Below, piece after piece: positions 1-10,509 of a DNA stretch of 64,000 nt. The DNA is from Linderina pennispora. Its lineage: Eukaryota > Kickxellomycota > Kickxellomycetes > Kickxellales > Kickxellaceae. The notes under the pieces were generated by a model that saw nothing but the letters and a program-made list of their open reading frames with translations, was not told the origin of the DNA and did not search any database. The DNA lies in assembly GCF_002104995.1 (NCBI RefSeq), contig NW_024468268.1, positions 118,613 through 182,612 of the forward strand. The letters run 5' to 3'. Within the stretch, counting starts at the first letter, position 1, and every line of letters starts with the position of its first letter. Made by a program: the position numbers and the translations under genes.

Positions 1-13
1 GAAGCAGAAGCAG

Positions 14-2501
14 ATGAATCACCAGCGCGGCCGTGGCGGCGGGTCCGCGGCTGGAGCGTCGATGATGGCGAAGAGGCGGGATGCGACGGTGGATGCGCGC
101 GGGTTCCTGCGGACGCTGAATGACTTGTTCTTCAGCAAGTTCTGCGTCGATGAGCTGTTCTACCGGGAGTTTCGCGAGCAGCTGGTGAAGCGGATACAGG
201 AGAGCACCTACCGCTATGACCCAGAGGACCTGCAGGATATCTTGGACGATGTGTCCGAGGCATGCAAGAGCACACGGTAAGTGGGAAAGAGAATTTTTTT
301 GCCCCATGGGAACTGGCTTCGCACCCAGCAGCCTGCATTGTTTCACTCCACACGTACATGCACACATTCACACTCGCACCCAGAGCAAGGCACGGACAGA
401 GCGATTTGCACTGAGAGACCTTGGTGCGATCGCTGCCCCCGGGGATTCTGGGCGTGTTGTTTTGGAACGAGCACTAGTATTGACCTTGCTGCAGCATCAA
501 GGAGCTGGGTATCAGCACTATTGCCCATCGCCAGTGATCTCCTCGCTCTGAGTGGTTAATGGGCGGGGATCTGTGAGGCTTGTTTTGGCTCCCTCTCTAT
601 CAGTCCAGGAACCGCTGGCCTGGCTTCTTTTTTTTTTTTTGAGGCAGGCCCAGCGGAGCTTGCTCGCTTAATTTAGCACTCACAGTGCGATGTGCACAAG
701 AGATGGGGGGAGTATGCGCGTGTATTGGCGATCTCCTTTTTGGCCCGATTGCCCTCTGCGGTCTCGCTCATCTGTTTTTCCGCCGAGATGTGGACCGCCT
801 AGCCCGCTATAACCACCACATGCAGCGTGTTTTTAGGGATGCAGTTGTAGCGGGCTTTTCTTATTTTATCCCGCATCATGCATGTATGCACATCCGGCAA
901 ACGCCACTAAATCCAGGCTGTGTAGACTTAACCTCGATGCGGTGTCACAGTGGCGACTCAACTACTTCACACGGGACCAGACGGCGTCGGTGGTGGACTA
1001 CATATTCCTGATCAACGTCAACATGATGGCATTCGACGCAAAGTACTCGAACCGCTGCCTGGACTCGTTCTGTGCCGATCCGCTGTGCAGCGAGATCCAT
1101 GCCGGGCGCGTGTCGGAGGAGGACAGAGCCAAGGCGTTCCGGCGCGTAATCAACGTGATCATGAACGAGGCTGTGCGTGTGCGGCTGGTGACGCGGGAGC
1201 AGAAGAGCGCAGTGCGGGCGCGACTGGTAAAGTCTGTGTTCTCGTGCGAGGACCGGATCAACGCGATCCGCGAGATTGCAGTGCTGATTCTGCTGGCGCA
1301 AGACGAGCGGCACCGCGACTTTGTGCAGTATGCGCTGGTGAACTTTGGGCAGACGTGGGCGCCGTCGGATGCATCGATGACGGACGTGGACGAGGACTGC
1401 AATCTGGACCCCGACATGGTGTACCGCAAGGCACTGGGCGCCATCAACAACACGTACCTGGAGTCGATTCTGGATGTGCGGCGTCTGGGCATGAGCATCA
1501 GCGTCGAGGAGGTGGCCAAGCTGCGCGAGCTGTGGGCGCGAGCCAGCACTAAGGTGCCCACCGCAGCGGTGGTGACGCTGCCGATGCTGCTGCACCTGCT
1601 GGTGCACTGCTCCGAGTCCGAGCTGCAGGATGCGCTGCCGCAGGCAGGCGTGTCGGCGGCGGCACTGGCCAAGACGGCGGGCGGCAGCGGGCTGACGGGG
1701 CGGATCGAGCAGGTGGAGGATGCGGCACTGCAGATTGTGCAGAACCTGGGCCTGGCGTGGGAGCTGGGCGACAACCCGCCGCGCGACCTGCGCCAGTTCT
1801 GCATGGTTTTGTTGCTGGATCTGGGAAGCGTCCTGTCGATGCTGCTGGTGGCGGAAACGCAGCCATCTGACCAGCCCGACTCGGACCAGCAGGAGATCGG
1901 CACGGTGGAGGACGGGCTGTTTGCGCGGTGGTGGGACGTGTGCGATGCGGTGGTGACATACGAGCGCGCGCACCGGCACTTTTACGTGGCGTTCCTGATA
2001 ACATACATCAAGGTGGCGAGCGAGAAGCTGCTGGCACAAAAGGCCGACTTCAACCCTGAGCTGTTTTTGACCATGGTGGTGGAGCTGCTGACCGAGTTCC
2101 GCAAGCGCCGGCCCGACTACGAGGCCATAGTGATTACAGCCGACGGCCGCGTGGCCCCGTCGTGCCTGGTGGACAGCGGCACCGCCAGCGCGCGGTCGTC
2201 GGGCGGCGATGCAGCCAGCGGCGGCTCTGTAGCCAAGCATGGCAAGGCTCTGGACCGCCGCACGCGCGAAGATATCGGCGCCGAGTTCGACCGCCTGTTT
2301 GCGTGGGTTGACCAGCAGCTGCCAGTGACGAACCGTGTGCGGGCGCTGTCGCGGGCTCAGTCGCCGCGCAGCAAGACAAATTCGTGGCAGCAGGCGCAGA
2401 GCATGCCGCGGTCGACGTCGTCGGCGAGCGTGGGCTACGGCAGCGCGACTGGCGGAAACCGCGTTGCGTCGCCGGTGCCTCCGATGCCGATGCCGCGGTA
2501 A
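14..2501 (+). CDS. Unrecognised conserved-looking protein, 2 or 3 exons
   Basis: Exon 1 (14-276) ends at a CACACG|GTAAGT donor in phase 2. The last exon begins at 926 after a TGTAG acceptor that has a CTAA branch-like motif upstream, and runs to a stop at 2501. The join is in frame and gives about 612 residues. A 39-nt segment at 495-533, behind a pyrimidine-rich GCAG, can be spliced in without breaking frame and would add a 13-residue helix-like segment (IKELGISTIAHRQ). The N-terminal half is rich in charged helices (FFSKFCVDELFYREF, RIQESTYRYDPEDLQDIL). The C-terminal 120 residues are Ser/Ala/Pro-rich and probably disordered. I do not recognise the family and assign no function. Codons upstream of base 14 stay open to the window edge, so the true start may lie outside. 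Confidence 0.6.
277..925 (+). other. Long intron region with possible micro-exon
   Basis: This stretch of about 650 nt interrupts the first gene. It carries a T-tract near 630 and several open frames that lack coding character. The only piece that looks like exon is 495-533, described in the gene entry. Nothing else is recognised. Confidence 0.4.
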
Positions 2502-2795
2502 ACACCCCCAATTAACTAGATACACCCATTTTGTTTCTGTCAGGGCAAATTCATAGCTTCTGTTATTCTTCCCTGAGGCGATGGACACTGAGAAATCATC
2601 GCTTTTGGAAATAGTCAATGCTCGTCGGCCTGCTCCTGTGCCGATCCGCGGTTTCCGGCCCAAGCAAATTGCGTGGCATCAATTTCTTTATCCCCGGCAA
2701 GAGGCTGGCGACCTGCATTTGCATGTTTATGAGCGCCCCTTTGGCTGCCCCTTTTTTCAACTCTGACTCTGCATTCCTGCATAAATTTGTTTCAA

Positions 2796-3807
2796 ATGGA
2801 CGATACTCCTTTGGGCCTGAATTTCGATACGGCAGTCGGGGTTTTAGACGTTCTGTTTACATCCCCGCTCTCCATGGCGCTGATAGCCGCCCACGCATAT
2901 CTGTGGGGTATGCTCAGCTCCTATGTGTTCCTTCTGTATCTGTGGGCGTTTCTGTTGCGCAACCTGTATGTCTGGCTGACGGAGCCAAGCGGGCCACAGC
3001 AGAAAGTCCAGTGGGAGAAGCAGGTTGTGGTGGTGACTGGCGGGTCGCACGGCGTCGGCTGTAGCCTGCTGAAAAGACTGTCGCTGACCGGAGCGCGGAT
3101 CGCCAACCTGGACGTCAGCAGCATGGCAGGGGACCTGCCGAATGTGTTCTTCTACCAGTGCGATCTGAGCGATACGGAGCAGATCACCAAGGCGGTTCAG
3201 CGGATCAGCGATGACCTCGGCGTGCCGACGATGCTAGTGAACAACGCCGGGCGTGGTGTGCGCCAAGCTGATCCACGAGATGACCGAGGCCGAGATGCAG
3301 CATGTGATGCAGGTGAACGCAATGGCGCCGATGCACTTGACACGGCTGCTATTGCCTGGCATGCTGAGGCAGAAGAACGGCCATGTTGTTTTCGTGGCCA
3401 GCGTGCTGGGGTTTGCCGGTCTGCCGCAGGCGGCGACGTATGCGGGCAGCAAGGCGCTGGTGGCCAATTTCCGCGATTCGCTAAGGCTTGAGCTGCGGTA
3501 CCGTGTGCGCAGCGAGCGGGTCAAGACTAGTGTTGTGTTTCCAGGGAAGATCAGTAGCGGCATGTTCGATGGGGTTGGGTCGCCTGCATGGCTGTCGCCG
3601 GAGCTAAGTACGGAGATGGTGGCGGGACGAATCTTTGAGAACCTGGAGAATATGCGTGGTGGGGAGGTGTATTTGCCCAAGATGGCGTATTTGGCGCCAA
3701 TATACTGGGCCATGCCAGAGATTGTAAGGGATTTGGCACACCAGGTTGCTGGAAGCTTATACTCGATGAATGATCACAAGTCGGTAGTACAGAAAGAGCG
3801 ACACTAA
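2796..3807 (+). CDS. Membrane-anchored short-chain dehydrogenase (SDR16C/RDH10-like), copy 1, frame break
   Basis: NAD(P)-dependent oxidoreductase of the classical SDR fold, probably acting on a lipid or retinoid-like alcohol or ketone at the ER or lipid droplet. The start at 2796 (MDDTPLGLNF) is chosen because it aligns with the downstream paralogue. An N-terminal hydrophobic segment is followed by the TGGSHGVG cofactor loop, NNAG, and a YAGSK catalytic Tyr-Lys. The frame changes just after NNAG (about 3252), where one extra base sits in GGGCGTGG. The second frame continues with VCAKLIHEMTE, as in copy 2. The break falls in the catalytic domain. Without it the protein would be about 337 residues, like its neighbour. 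The exact substrate cannot be read from sequence. Confidence 0.8.
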
Positions 3808-4485
3808 TATAAACACCTGATTGCAAATGCAACGTCAACGATAATACATTTTATAATTCAGGAAACATACGCCTGCTCATAGCCCAATGATAGATAAGCC
3901 CTCTATGCCTCATCATACACAGAACAGCAACCCTGTCGCTATACTACCTGTGATTCCCAAACCACCCGATCACGGAATCCGGGAGCCCATGGGCCTAAAC
4001 CACCAGGCTACAATAGTCCCACCTGCTATTCCAGGTGACAGACACAATACATATGTAGGCTGCCGCCCATTTACTTTAAAACTCCCTTTCCTTGTATGTG
4101 GCATGTTCCATAGGTTTTAATATACGCCGTGGAAAGATTCTTACAAAGCAAACGTATTTGAAACCAAAACAAAAATATGCCCATATGCCAATAAGGGAAG
4201 GAAGAATCGTGAGATGAATAGCCATATATCTGCTCACTGGACTCATGGTGCCTGTGATATCTTAAATAGTAGAAGTCTACAGGTAGGTGGTGCCCAAATG
4301 GTGGCGTATGGGGGTCATTGTTAACCGTGGGTAAGGAAATGTGCTTCCCAGGGATAATCAGTGTTGTCGGGAGCCACAGCACCAATTGTACTATTATTAG
4401 GCTGTTCAACACAAGAGGTGCTCTGCTCGCACGACTTGTCACCCAACGGCTTTCACCAGTATCGCTTTTCTGTACTCTTTTCAAC
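3808..4485 (+). other. Intergenic region between the SDR paralogues
   Basis: About 680 nt, AT-richer than the flanks, separating two genes on the same strand. An in-frame ATG at 4318 would extend the second SDR upstream, but the added residues do not match copy 1. I see no RNA gene or repeat. Confidence 0.4.
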
Positions 4486-5493
4486 ATGCAGGATATTCCA
4501 CTGGGACTTAATTTTGACACCGCCGTAGGGATCTTGGACATCCTGCTATCCTCGCAAATCTCAGCGACGCTACTAGCCATGAATGCACTCATGTGGAATC
4601 AGCTCACCAGTGTTTGGTTCCTCACATACCTGTGGGTGTTTCTAGCACGCAAGTTTTGGCACTGGCTACTGGAGCCCATGGGTCCTGCGCAGAAAATCCA
4701 GTGGGACAAACAGCTCATCGTGCTTACTGGTGGCTCGCATGGCGTCGGGCTCAGTCTTTTAAACCAACTGTCGCAGACGGGCGCACGCATTGCGGTTATT
4801 GATCTCGCCGAGCCGCCAGAAGAGCTGGCCAGTACGTTTTTTTACAAGTGTGACCTGGCCGACACCAACCAGATTACACAAACTGTGGCACGCATTAACA
4901 ATGACTTGGGGATTCCGACGATGCTGGTCAACAATGCTGGAGCTGTATGCACCAAGCTGATCCACACGATGACCGAGTGCGACATGCAGCACATTATGCA
5001 GATCAATGCGCTAGCGCCCATGCACCTGACGCGTCTCCTGCTTCCAGGTATGCTGACAATGCCTCGTGGGCACATTGTGTTTGTATCGAGCACCCTTGGA
5101 TTCTCTACCGCACCCCAGCTTTCGATATACTGTGCAAGCAAGGCAGCATTGGCCTGCTTCCGCGATTCGCTAAGGCTCGAGCTGCGGTATCGCGTGCGCA
5201 GTGAGCGAATAAAAACTACTATTTTGCATCTGGGCAAAACTGACGGCGACATGCTTGATGGTATTCCAACAAAGAAGTGGCTGGCACCGGTTCTTTCAGC
5301 TGATCTTGCGGCTGACCGTGTTTTTGATGCCCTGGACAACATGCGCGGTGGTGAGGTGCGTTTGCCAGCGTTAGCATATTTGTCGCCGGTATATTGGCTG
5401 ATACCGGAGATACTGCGCGATCTGGCACACCAGGTAGCCGGTACTCTCCATGCAAGGAAGCCAGGATCCCCCCAAACAAGGAGGAGATCTTAG
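4486..5493 (+). CDS. Membrane-anchored short-chain dehydrogenase (SDR16C/RDH10-like), copy 2
   Basis: Intact paralogue of the upstream gene, 335 residues from the ATG at 4486 (MQDIPLGLNF). Visible features are an N-terminal membrane segment (around residues 25-50), the Rossmann motif TGGSHGVG, NNAG, an active-site Ser in FVSSTLGF, and the YCASK Tyr/Lys pair. A conserved C-terminal stretch, ILRDLAHQVAGTL, also occurs in copy 1. The order and spacing fit the SDR16C group (retinol dehydrogenase 10-like), which in fungi is associated with ER or lipid droplets. An alternative is a 3-ketosphinganine reductase-like SDR. Close similarity and head-to-tail order show a local tandem duplication. Confidence 0.85.
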   Translation: MQDIPLGLNFDTAVGILDILLSSQISATLLAMNALMWNQLTSVWFLTYLWVFLARKFWHWLLEPMGPAQKIQWDKQLIVLTGGSHGVGLSLLNQLSQTGARIAVIDLAEPPEELASTFFYKCDLADTNQITQTVARINNDLGIPTMLVNNAGAVCTKLIHTMTECDMQHIMQINALAPMHLTRLLLPGMLTMPRGHIVFVSSTLGFSTAPQLSIYCASKAALACFRDSLRLELRYRVRSERIKTTILHLGKTDGDMLDGIPTKKWLAPVLSADLAADRVFDALDNMRGGEVRLPALAYLSPVYWLIPEILRDLAHQVAGTLHARKPGSPQTRRRS

Positions 5494-5601
5494 CATTCAA
5501 ACAACGCGCAGGCTGCATGTGATATAGGGGTGCAAGACTGCTGCATGCTTCAACAAACATCCCTTCCGCCTGCCTCTTCAATACCTTGATAAAATAAAAG
5601 T

Positions 5602-8357
5602 ATGGGTAGACCAGACGTGGTAGACTTGACACAGGTCGATTCTGAAAGTGATCGCAGCGATACCAACAACGACGACGACGTCTCCATCGTCTACACGATA
5701 CCTGCTCTCAAGCGCCTAAAGCCAAGTCCGTCACCACCGCCATCAACTATCCAGACATCTGCATACACTGAAGTTCCCACCCAGCCCAACACCGTACTTG
5801 TGCTGGCTGAGGGCCGCTCGGTGTGTAGCGAGTTAGCATTCAGCTTTATCGACCTGACAACCAGCAAGTGCTGGGTGACGCAGTACGCTGACACTGCCAG
5901 CTTCGCCCACACCATCTACAGCCTGACCTTCCTGCGCCCACACACTATCCTGGTGCCCCGCGCCATGTGGGTCGGCAAGTCAAAGTGTATGCGAACGATT
6001 CGCAGATATCTGCCCTGGGCGTCGGTGCAAATGCTCGATCGGAGATTGTTTGACGATGGCGCGGGCATGCGTTTTGTAAGCGAGATGTGTGTGCCAGAGA
6101 TCTTGCCTGGGTTGAGACGGTGCTTGAGGGATAAGCAGTATACATATGCAGCTGTTAATGCCCTGTTTACATACTTGGGCCAGAATCACGACTGTGTGTA
6201 TGCAAAGGCGTCAGTCTACTTTGAATACAGGCAGATGGAAGGTAGGCATAGCTTGTAATCTGAGTGCCTCCTTAAGCGTAATATCTGGTATCCTACTCAG
6301 ATCCTCTAATATGCAGAGCACCTGTAGGCACCATGCAGATAGGTAAGTCGTACATTCCTAACTTTGCATTTCCTTTACATGGCTATTAATGGGGCAGCCA
6401 TTCCTTTAGATCCTGGAGCGTGGCACGATCTTCAACTTACCGAACCTTCAGGATCGAGAAACAACAAGCAAAACTGCTCGCTACTTGCCTCCCTCAAGCA
6501 TACACATACCAAAATGGGCGAGCGCCTTCTCCGTGCCAACATTCTGCAGCCGTCAACTGATCTGTCAACCATCACTGGGCGCCAATGCGCAGTTGAGGAT
6601 CTCCTGGATAATGAGGACATATTTTTCAGCCTGTCGCTCTCCCTTGCAGAATTCCCTGATATCGACAGCGTCATAACCGCACTGGTTCGCTTGCCGGAGG
6701 CAAAAACTGTACGCCAAGCAACGCAGGTAATCAACAACGTGCTGCATGTAAAGCATGTTCTGGAGACATCGCTGGCCATTGCTGGCTCGCTGAACGGGGC
6801 AGTGCAGAGTGAACTACTTTGTGAAATCGCTACCAGCCTAGGCGATTTGCGTGCTGGTGAGCTTTTGGCAGTAATCCATGCGGTGGTGCGCGCTGACATA
6901 CAGGTTGAGAAATCGGCACAGGCGATCCGCAGCCAGCGCTGCCACATGGTAAAGGATAGTGTCGATGGGTTTCTCGATGTTTCGCGCTCAATCTTCGATG
7001 CAGTGTCGCAGCAGGTTATTGACCTTGTCGAGCAGTATGCCAATGAATTACAGATCTCGATCAAGGCTGTGTATCGGCCAAACATTGGGTACATCATGTC
7101 ATGCAGGTCTGATTGCTTCAGCGACGGTGTGCCGGAGGAGTTTTTGAATTTTGTGCGCAAAAAGTCTCAGTGCACATTCACGACGCTGGACTTGGTAAAG
7201 CTGAACAATCGCCTGGCGTCGGTAGTCAGCGAGATCAACATATTGACGGAAAAGTATGTGAGAAGCCCTGCTAATGGCGTACACGTACACTCTATTAACA
7301 CCACACATGTTTCTTTTCCTGTAGGGCTATAAAATCTGTTGCAGATACAATAAGCAGCAATATCGTCCTGCTATACAAGATATCTGAGGCTGTTGCACTC
7401 CTGGATATGCTGGTGTCTTTTGCGCATCTCTGCACTACTAGCGACTATGTGCAGCCGCAATTTTCAGATGCAATCAGCATCGAAGATGGGCGGCACCCTA
7501 TAATCGAATCGATGGGCGACCCAGTGACCCCAAACAGGATCAACACCGCTGACAAGACGTTCACCATCATATCTGGGCCGAACATGGGCGGCAAGTCGAC
7601 GTATCTAAGACAAGTTGCATATATGGCTATCATGGCACAGATCGGATGCTAGTAAGTAATGCATTGGAGCCTCGTTTCATGTATGCGCTGGTATACACGA
7701 TTAAAAATGCCTGTGGCTTTATCCTAGCGTGCCAGCACGCTCGGCAACATTCAAGGTATTCGACAAGTTGTTTGTGCGTATGAACAACGATGACAGCATT
7801 GCCGAGCACGAGTCCTCATTTGTGCGTGAGATGCGCGATGTCTCGTATATCCTTCACACCTACAACCAGCACAGCCTGGTGCTGATTGATGAACTGGGTC
7901 GTGGCACTGCCACACAGGAGGGGATGGCCATCTGCCGTGCTATCAGCGAAGAGCTGCTGGAAAGCCACGCCACTGTATTCCTCACTACACACTTCCTCGA
8001 ATTGCCGCATATCCTCGGCGAGCACAGAAACTGCTCAAGACTGGTACTATCTGATCCGGTAAGTGCACGTATTGCGTCCATATGAACGCGCTGATATAGG
8101 TCCAACTCGGTAGCAAGCATATTTCCATATCTCGTACTCTGTAGGACGCTGAAGATGGTCGGCTGCAGAGGTACCGGGCTACCTGCGGCGAGCAGCCAGA
8201 GTCTCTGTACGGGATCAAACTTGCCAGTCGCATGGGGTTCCCCCAAGACGTCATCGACATTGCACGCAAGACTGCTGGTGAGATTGGTGCCAAGCATGAG
8301 GTCAAGTGTGAGGTTCAGGATACAACGGACTCGCTCCGATCCAGGACTCTTAGCTAA
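5602..8357 (+). CDS. MSH4: Meiotic MutS homologue MSH4, six exons
   Basis: MSH4 pairs with MSH5 to bind and stabilise recombination intermediates during meiotic crossover formation; it does not repair mismatches. Splicing that restores one frame is 5602-6241, 6301-6342 (42 nt), 6410-7253, 7325-7651, 7728-8058 and 8145-8357, giving 798 residues. All five introns have GT-AG ends and are 59-86 nt long. After an acidic N-terminus come the MutS core, lever and clamp (TKMGERLLRANILQP marks the family), Walker A GPNMGGKSTYLRQ, the QIGCYVPA segment formed across an exon junction, and Walker B LVLIDELGRGT. The N-terminal mismatch-reading domain of MSH2/6-type proteins is absent, as expected for MSH4. 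All catalytic ATPase motifs are intact. Confidence 0.93.
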
Positions 8358-8447
8358 ACAGGCTAGGCCACTTCAAGATTCCTGATGTTCATTTGTCTTT
8401 AGCAAAAGAAAAAATACTGTCCTGAACCTGCCTTGTTAACGAGCCAT

Positions 8448-9287
8448 CTACTCCTTGTCCGCCTTGCTCTTCTTGTGCCTCGGCTTCTTCTCCTTCTTGG
8501 ATGCCTTTGACGACGCAGGAGTCATCGTAGCGCCGCTATCGGCGCTCTTCTCCGCCTTCTTGTGCTTCTTTTCCTTCTTGGCCTTCTTCTTGTCGGCCTT
8601 TGGCGATGCAGGCGTATCGATACCAGCGCTCACCTTCCGCTTCTTCTGGGCGGGCTCCTCTGACGTGGCCGTCGGCATACTCAGCGGCTCGACCTGCTTT
8701 CCATCCATCTTTTTGTAGTCCTCGGCTGAGTAGAATCCAAAGGGCACAAACTGCATCTTCATATTCTCTGGCTGGTCGCGCGCCGGGTGTTCGCGGTTCT
8801 TGATCTGCTGAGCAGCATCGAATGACTCTGGGATCTCAATCGTCTCGACCAGTGATACCAGGTGCTTTGGGCGATTCGGCATCAAAGTCAGGCTGCCTGA
8901 CTCGTCGCTGTCAGGCACCAGAACGTTGATTTCGTGCATGCCTGCAAACTCTGTCGCCGTGTTAGCCTCAGAGGACACGATTTTGTATGTCGTCTTGTCG
9001 ATCGTTGCCTCGCCCATGACGCCCTTGTGCGCGCTCTTGGGAAGCTTGATTGTCAGCCCTTCGAGATGCTTCGCTTTGATGTTGTCAGGTATCCGCAACA
9101 GCCAGAGATCCTTGCCATCAAGCGCTGTGCGCTCGAACTGCTCCGGCCATGTTCCGTTGACGGCGCGGAAGCCCTCGGGTGGTGTGTATGCTCTAGAATG
9201 AGACAAGCCTGTTAGTAAACGCTGCTGCAACCTTCGATCTGCCACCCTGCCACTGGTTCACGCCAACACGTACTCTGTAGACGACAT
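8448..9287 (-). CDS. RPA34: RNA polymerase I subunit A34.5-like, two exons
   Basis: Subunit of the A49/A34.5 heterodimer that stabilises initiation and elongation by RNA polymerase I in the nucleolus. The gene is best read as a 14-nt first exon (9287-9274, encoding MSSTE), an 81-nt intron with a GTACGT donor and CTAG acceptor, and a second exon 9192-8448, giving 252 residues. The second exon opens with AYTPPEGF, the typical A34 start, followed by a beta-rich dimerisation region. The C-terminus is a long lysine-rich tail (KKKAKKEKKHKK, KKEKKPRHKKSKADKE) suited to nucleolar targeting. It lies tail to tail with MSH4, 90 bp away. Confidence 0.8.
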
Positions 9288-9609
9288 AGTCGGGAAGTGG
9301 TGAGACAATGAACAAGAAATGAGATTTTAGTGAATTGAAAGCGGTTACCCAGAAGCAAGCGGGCTCTAACAAAAAAAAGCCCAGCTAAAAAAAAAAGCTG
9401 TCAGATTACCGATCACGCGATATCTAATTACTCTAGAACAGAGCTTAGATGTATCTCTCAAAAACAATGTGATGGAAATGTTCCTACTGCTGATTGGTAC
9501 CACCTGGTGTCGACTACATTATAAGTAGCCAGGCAAACCAACACACTCTCACTTAGCGACACACATATTCCGCCTTTCCTAATACCAGTATCTTTTTCAG
9601 CCAGTTCTA
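9288..9609. promoter_or_regulatory. Divergent intergenic promoter region
   Basis: The 322 nt between the starts of the A34-like gene (minus) and the FunK1-like fragment (plus). It contains short A-tracts near 9370-9400 and presumably both promoters. No defined motif can be named. Confidence 0.35.
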
Positions 9610-10509
9610 ATGGACGAAGGACAGCAGCAAACATCTGGCAGAGAACTTGCCAGCAAAGAAGAGATCCTGGCCGAGTTTGATCGCTTTTGGACCACGATTG
9701 ACAACGAAATGACGAGCAAAGACCCTGGACGTAACGGGCAGTCACCGTACATCCTCGTCAACTACCAGCATCATGCTATACCTCGAACCGATATGAATGT
9801 GGATCGTGTGATCTGCTATCGCCCGGCACCTACATACGACCTTTCCTCGATTCATATACCTGTAATTTGTCGACCCGACACTGGCTTGTGGGGCATTCCC
9901 ATGGATGTGAGCTTTGAAATGCTGCTTGTTGAAGCCAGAATATGGAGCCACCAGCAAACACGTCTCTTCGTACCGTTCATGTTCCTCAACGGGTTCAATG
10001 TCGAGATGGTCATCATCAATCGCAGCGAATTAATGGTCACCAGCAACATTGGGCGGTTTAATAGTCGTCCCGGACCAGCACCTGCTACCGCATACAGCGA
10101 GTACACGAAAGCCATGCAAAGGATGCCTTATTTTATGAATTTGCCAGCCGAGAAATTTGGACATGTCTGCGCCTACTCGCATAAACCGCAGGGATTCAAA
10201 TTCACTCCACAAGGCGACAAGTTTGCGATGGCAGCAGTAGACGAATGTTGTCAGGGTACGTTCAAGATGGACGGAGTATCGTATTTCATCGGAGGTACTT
10301 CACGTCGGCTGGACCACATTATCTATGGAACGTTTAATGGCCACCAAGTGGTACTGAAGATCGCTTGGGTCCCAGCCAACGAGCCTGCTGTGTTTGCAGC
10401 AGATGCCATAGCAGCTCCGAGGGTATTCCAGCGTGGAATTATTGTGAAGAACTATGCTGGATTCCGCATGGAGTTCATCATTTTCAAGGACACTTCCACC
10501 ACCGCTTAG
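9610..10509 (+). pseudogene. FunK1-like fungal protein kinase fragment
   Basis: 299 residues with no obvious catalytic loop. The middle part (QTRLFVPFMFLNGFNVEMV followed by IGRF) resembles the beta-strand region upstream of FunK1-type fungal kinase domains. The end has a lysine-containing strand, GHQVVLKIAW, preceded by a possible glycine-rich region (GGTSRRLDHIIYGTF), so it looks like the very beginning of a kinase domain. The ORF then stops, and no HRD or DFG motif follows in any frame before the next gene. I read it as a truncated member of the expanded FunK1 family. An uncharacterised intact small protein is possible. Confidence 0.4.

Noticed and set aside
945-2663. 572-codon open frame on the minus strand
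   Set aside because: Shadow of the first gene. Its translation is Arg/His/Gln-rich with no domain, as expected for the antisense of a GC-rich coding exon.
4318-4485. Upstream in-frame ATG extending SDR copy 2
   Set aside because: The added residues do not match copy 1, whereas the two proteins align from the ATG at 4486.
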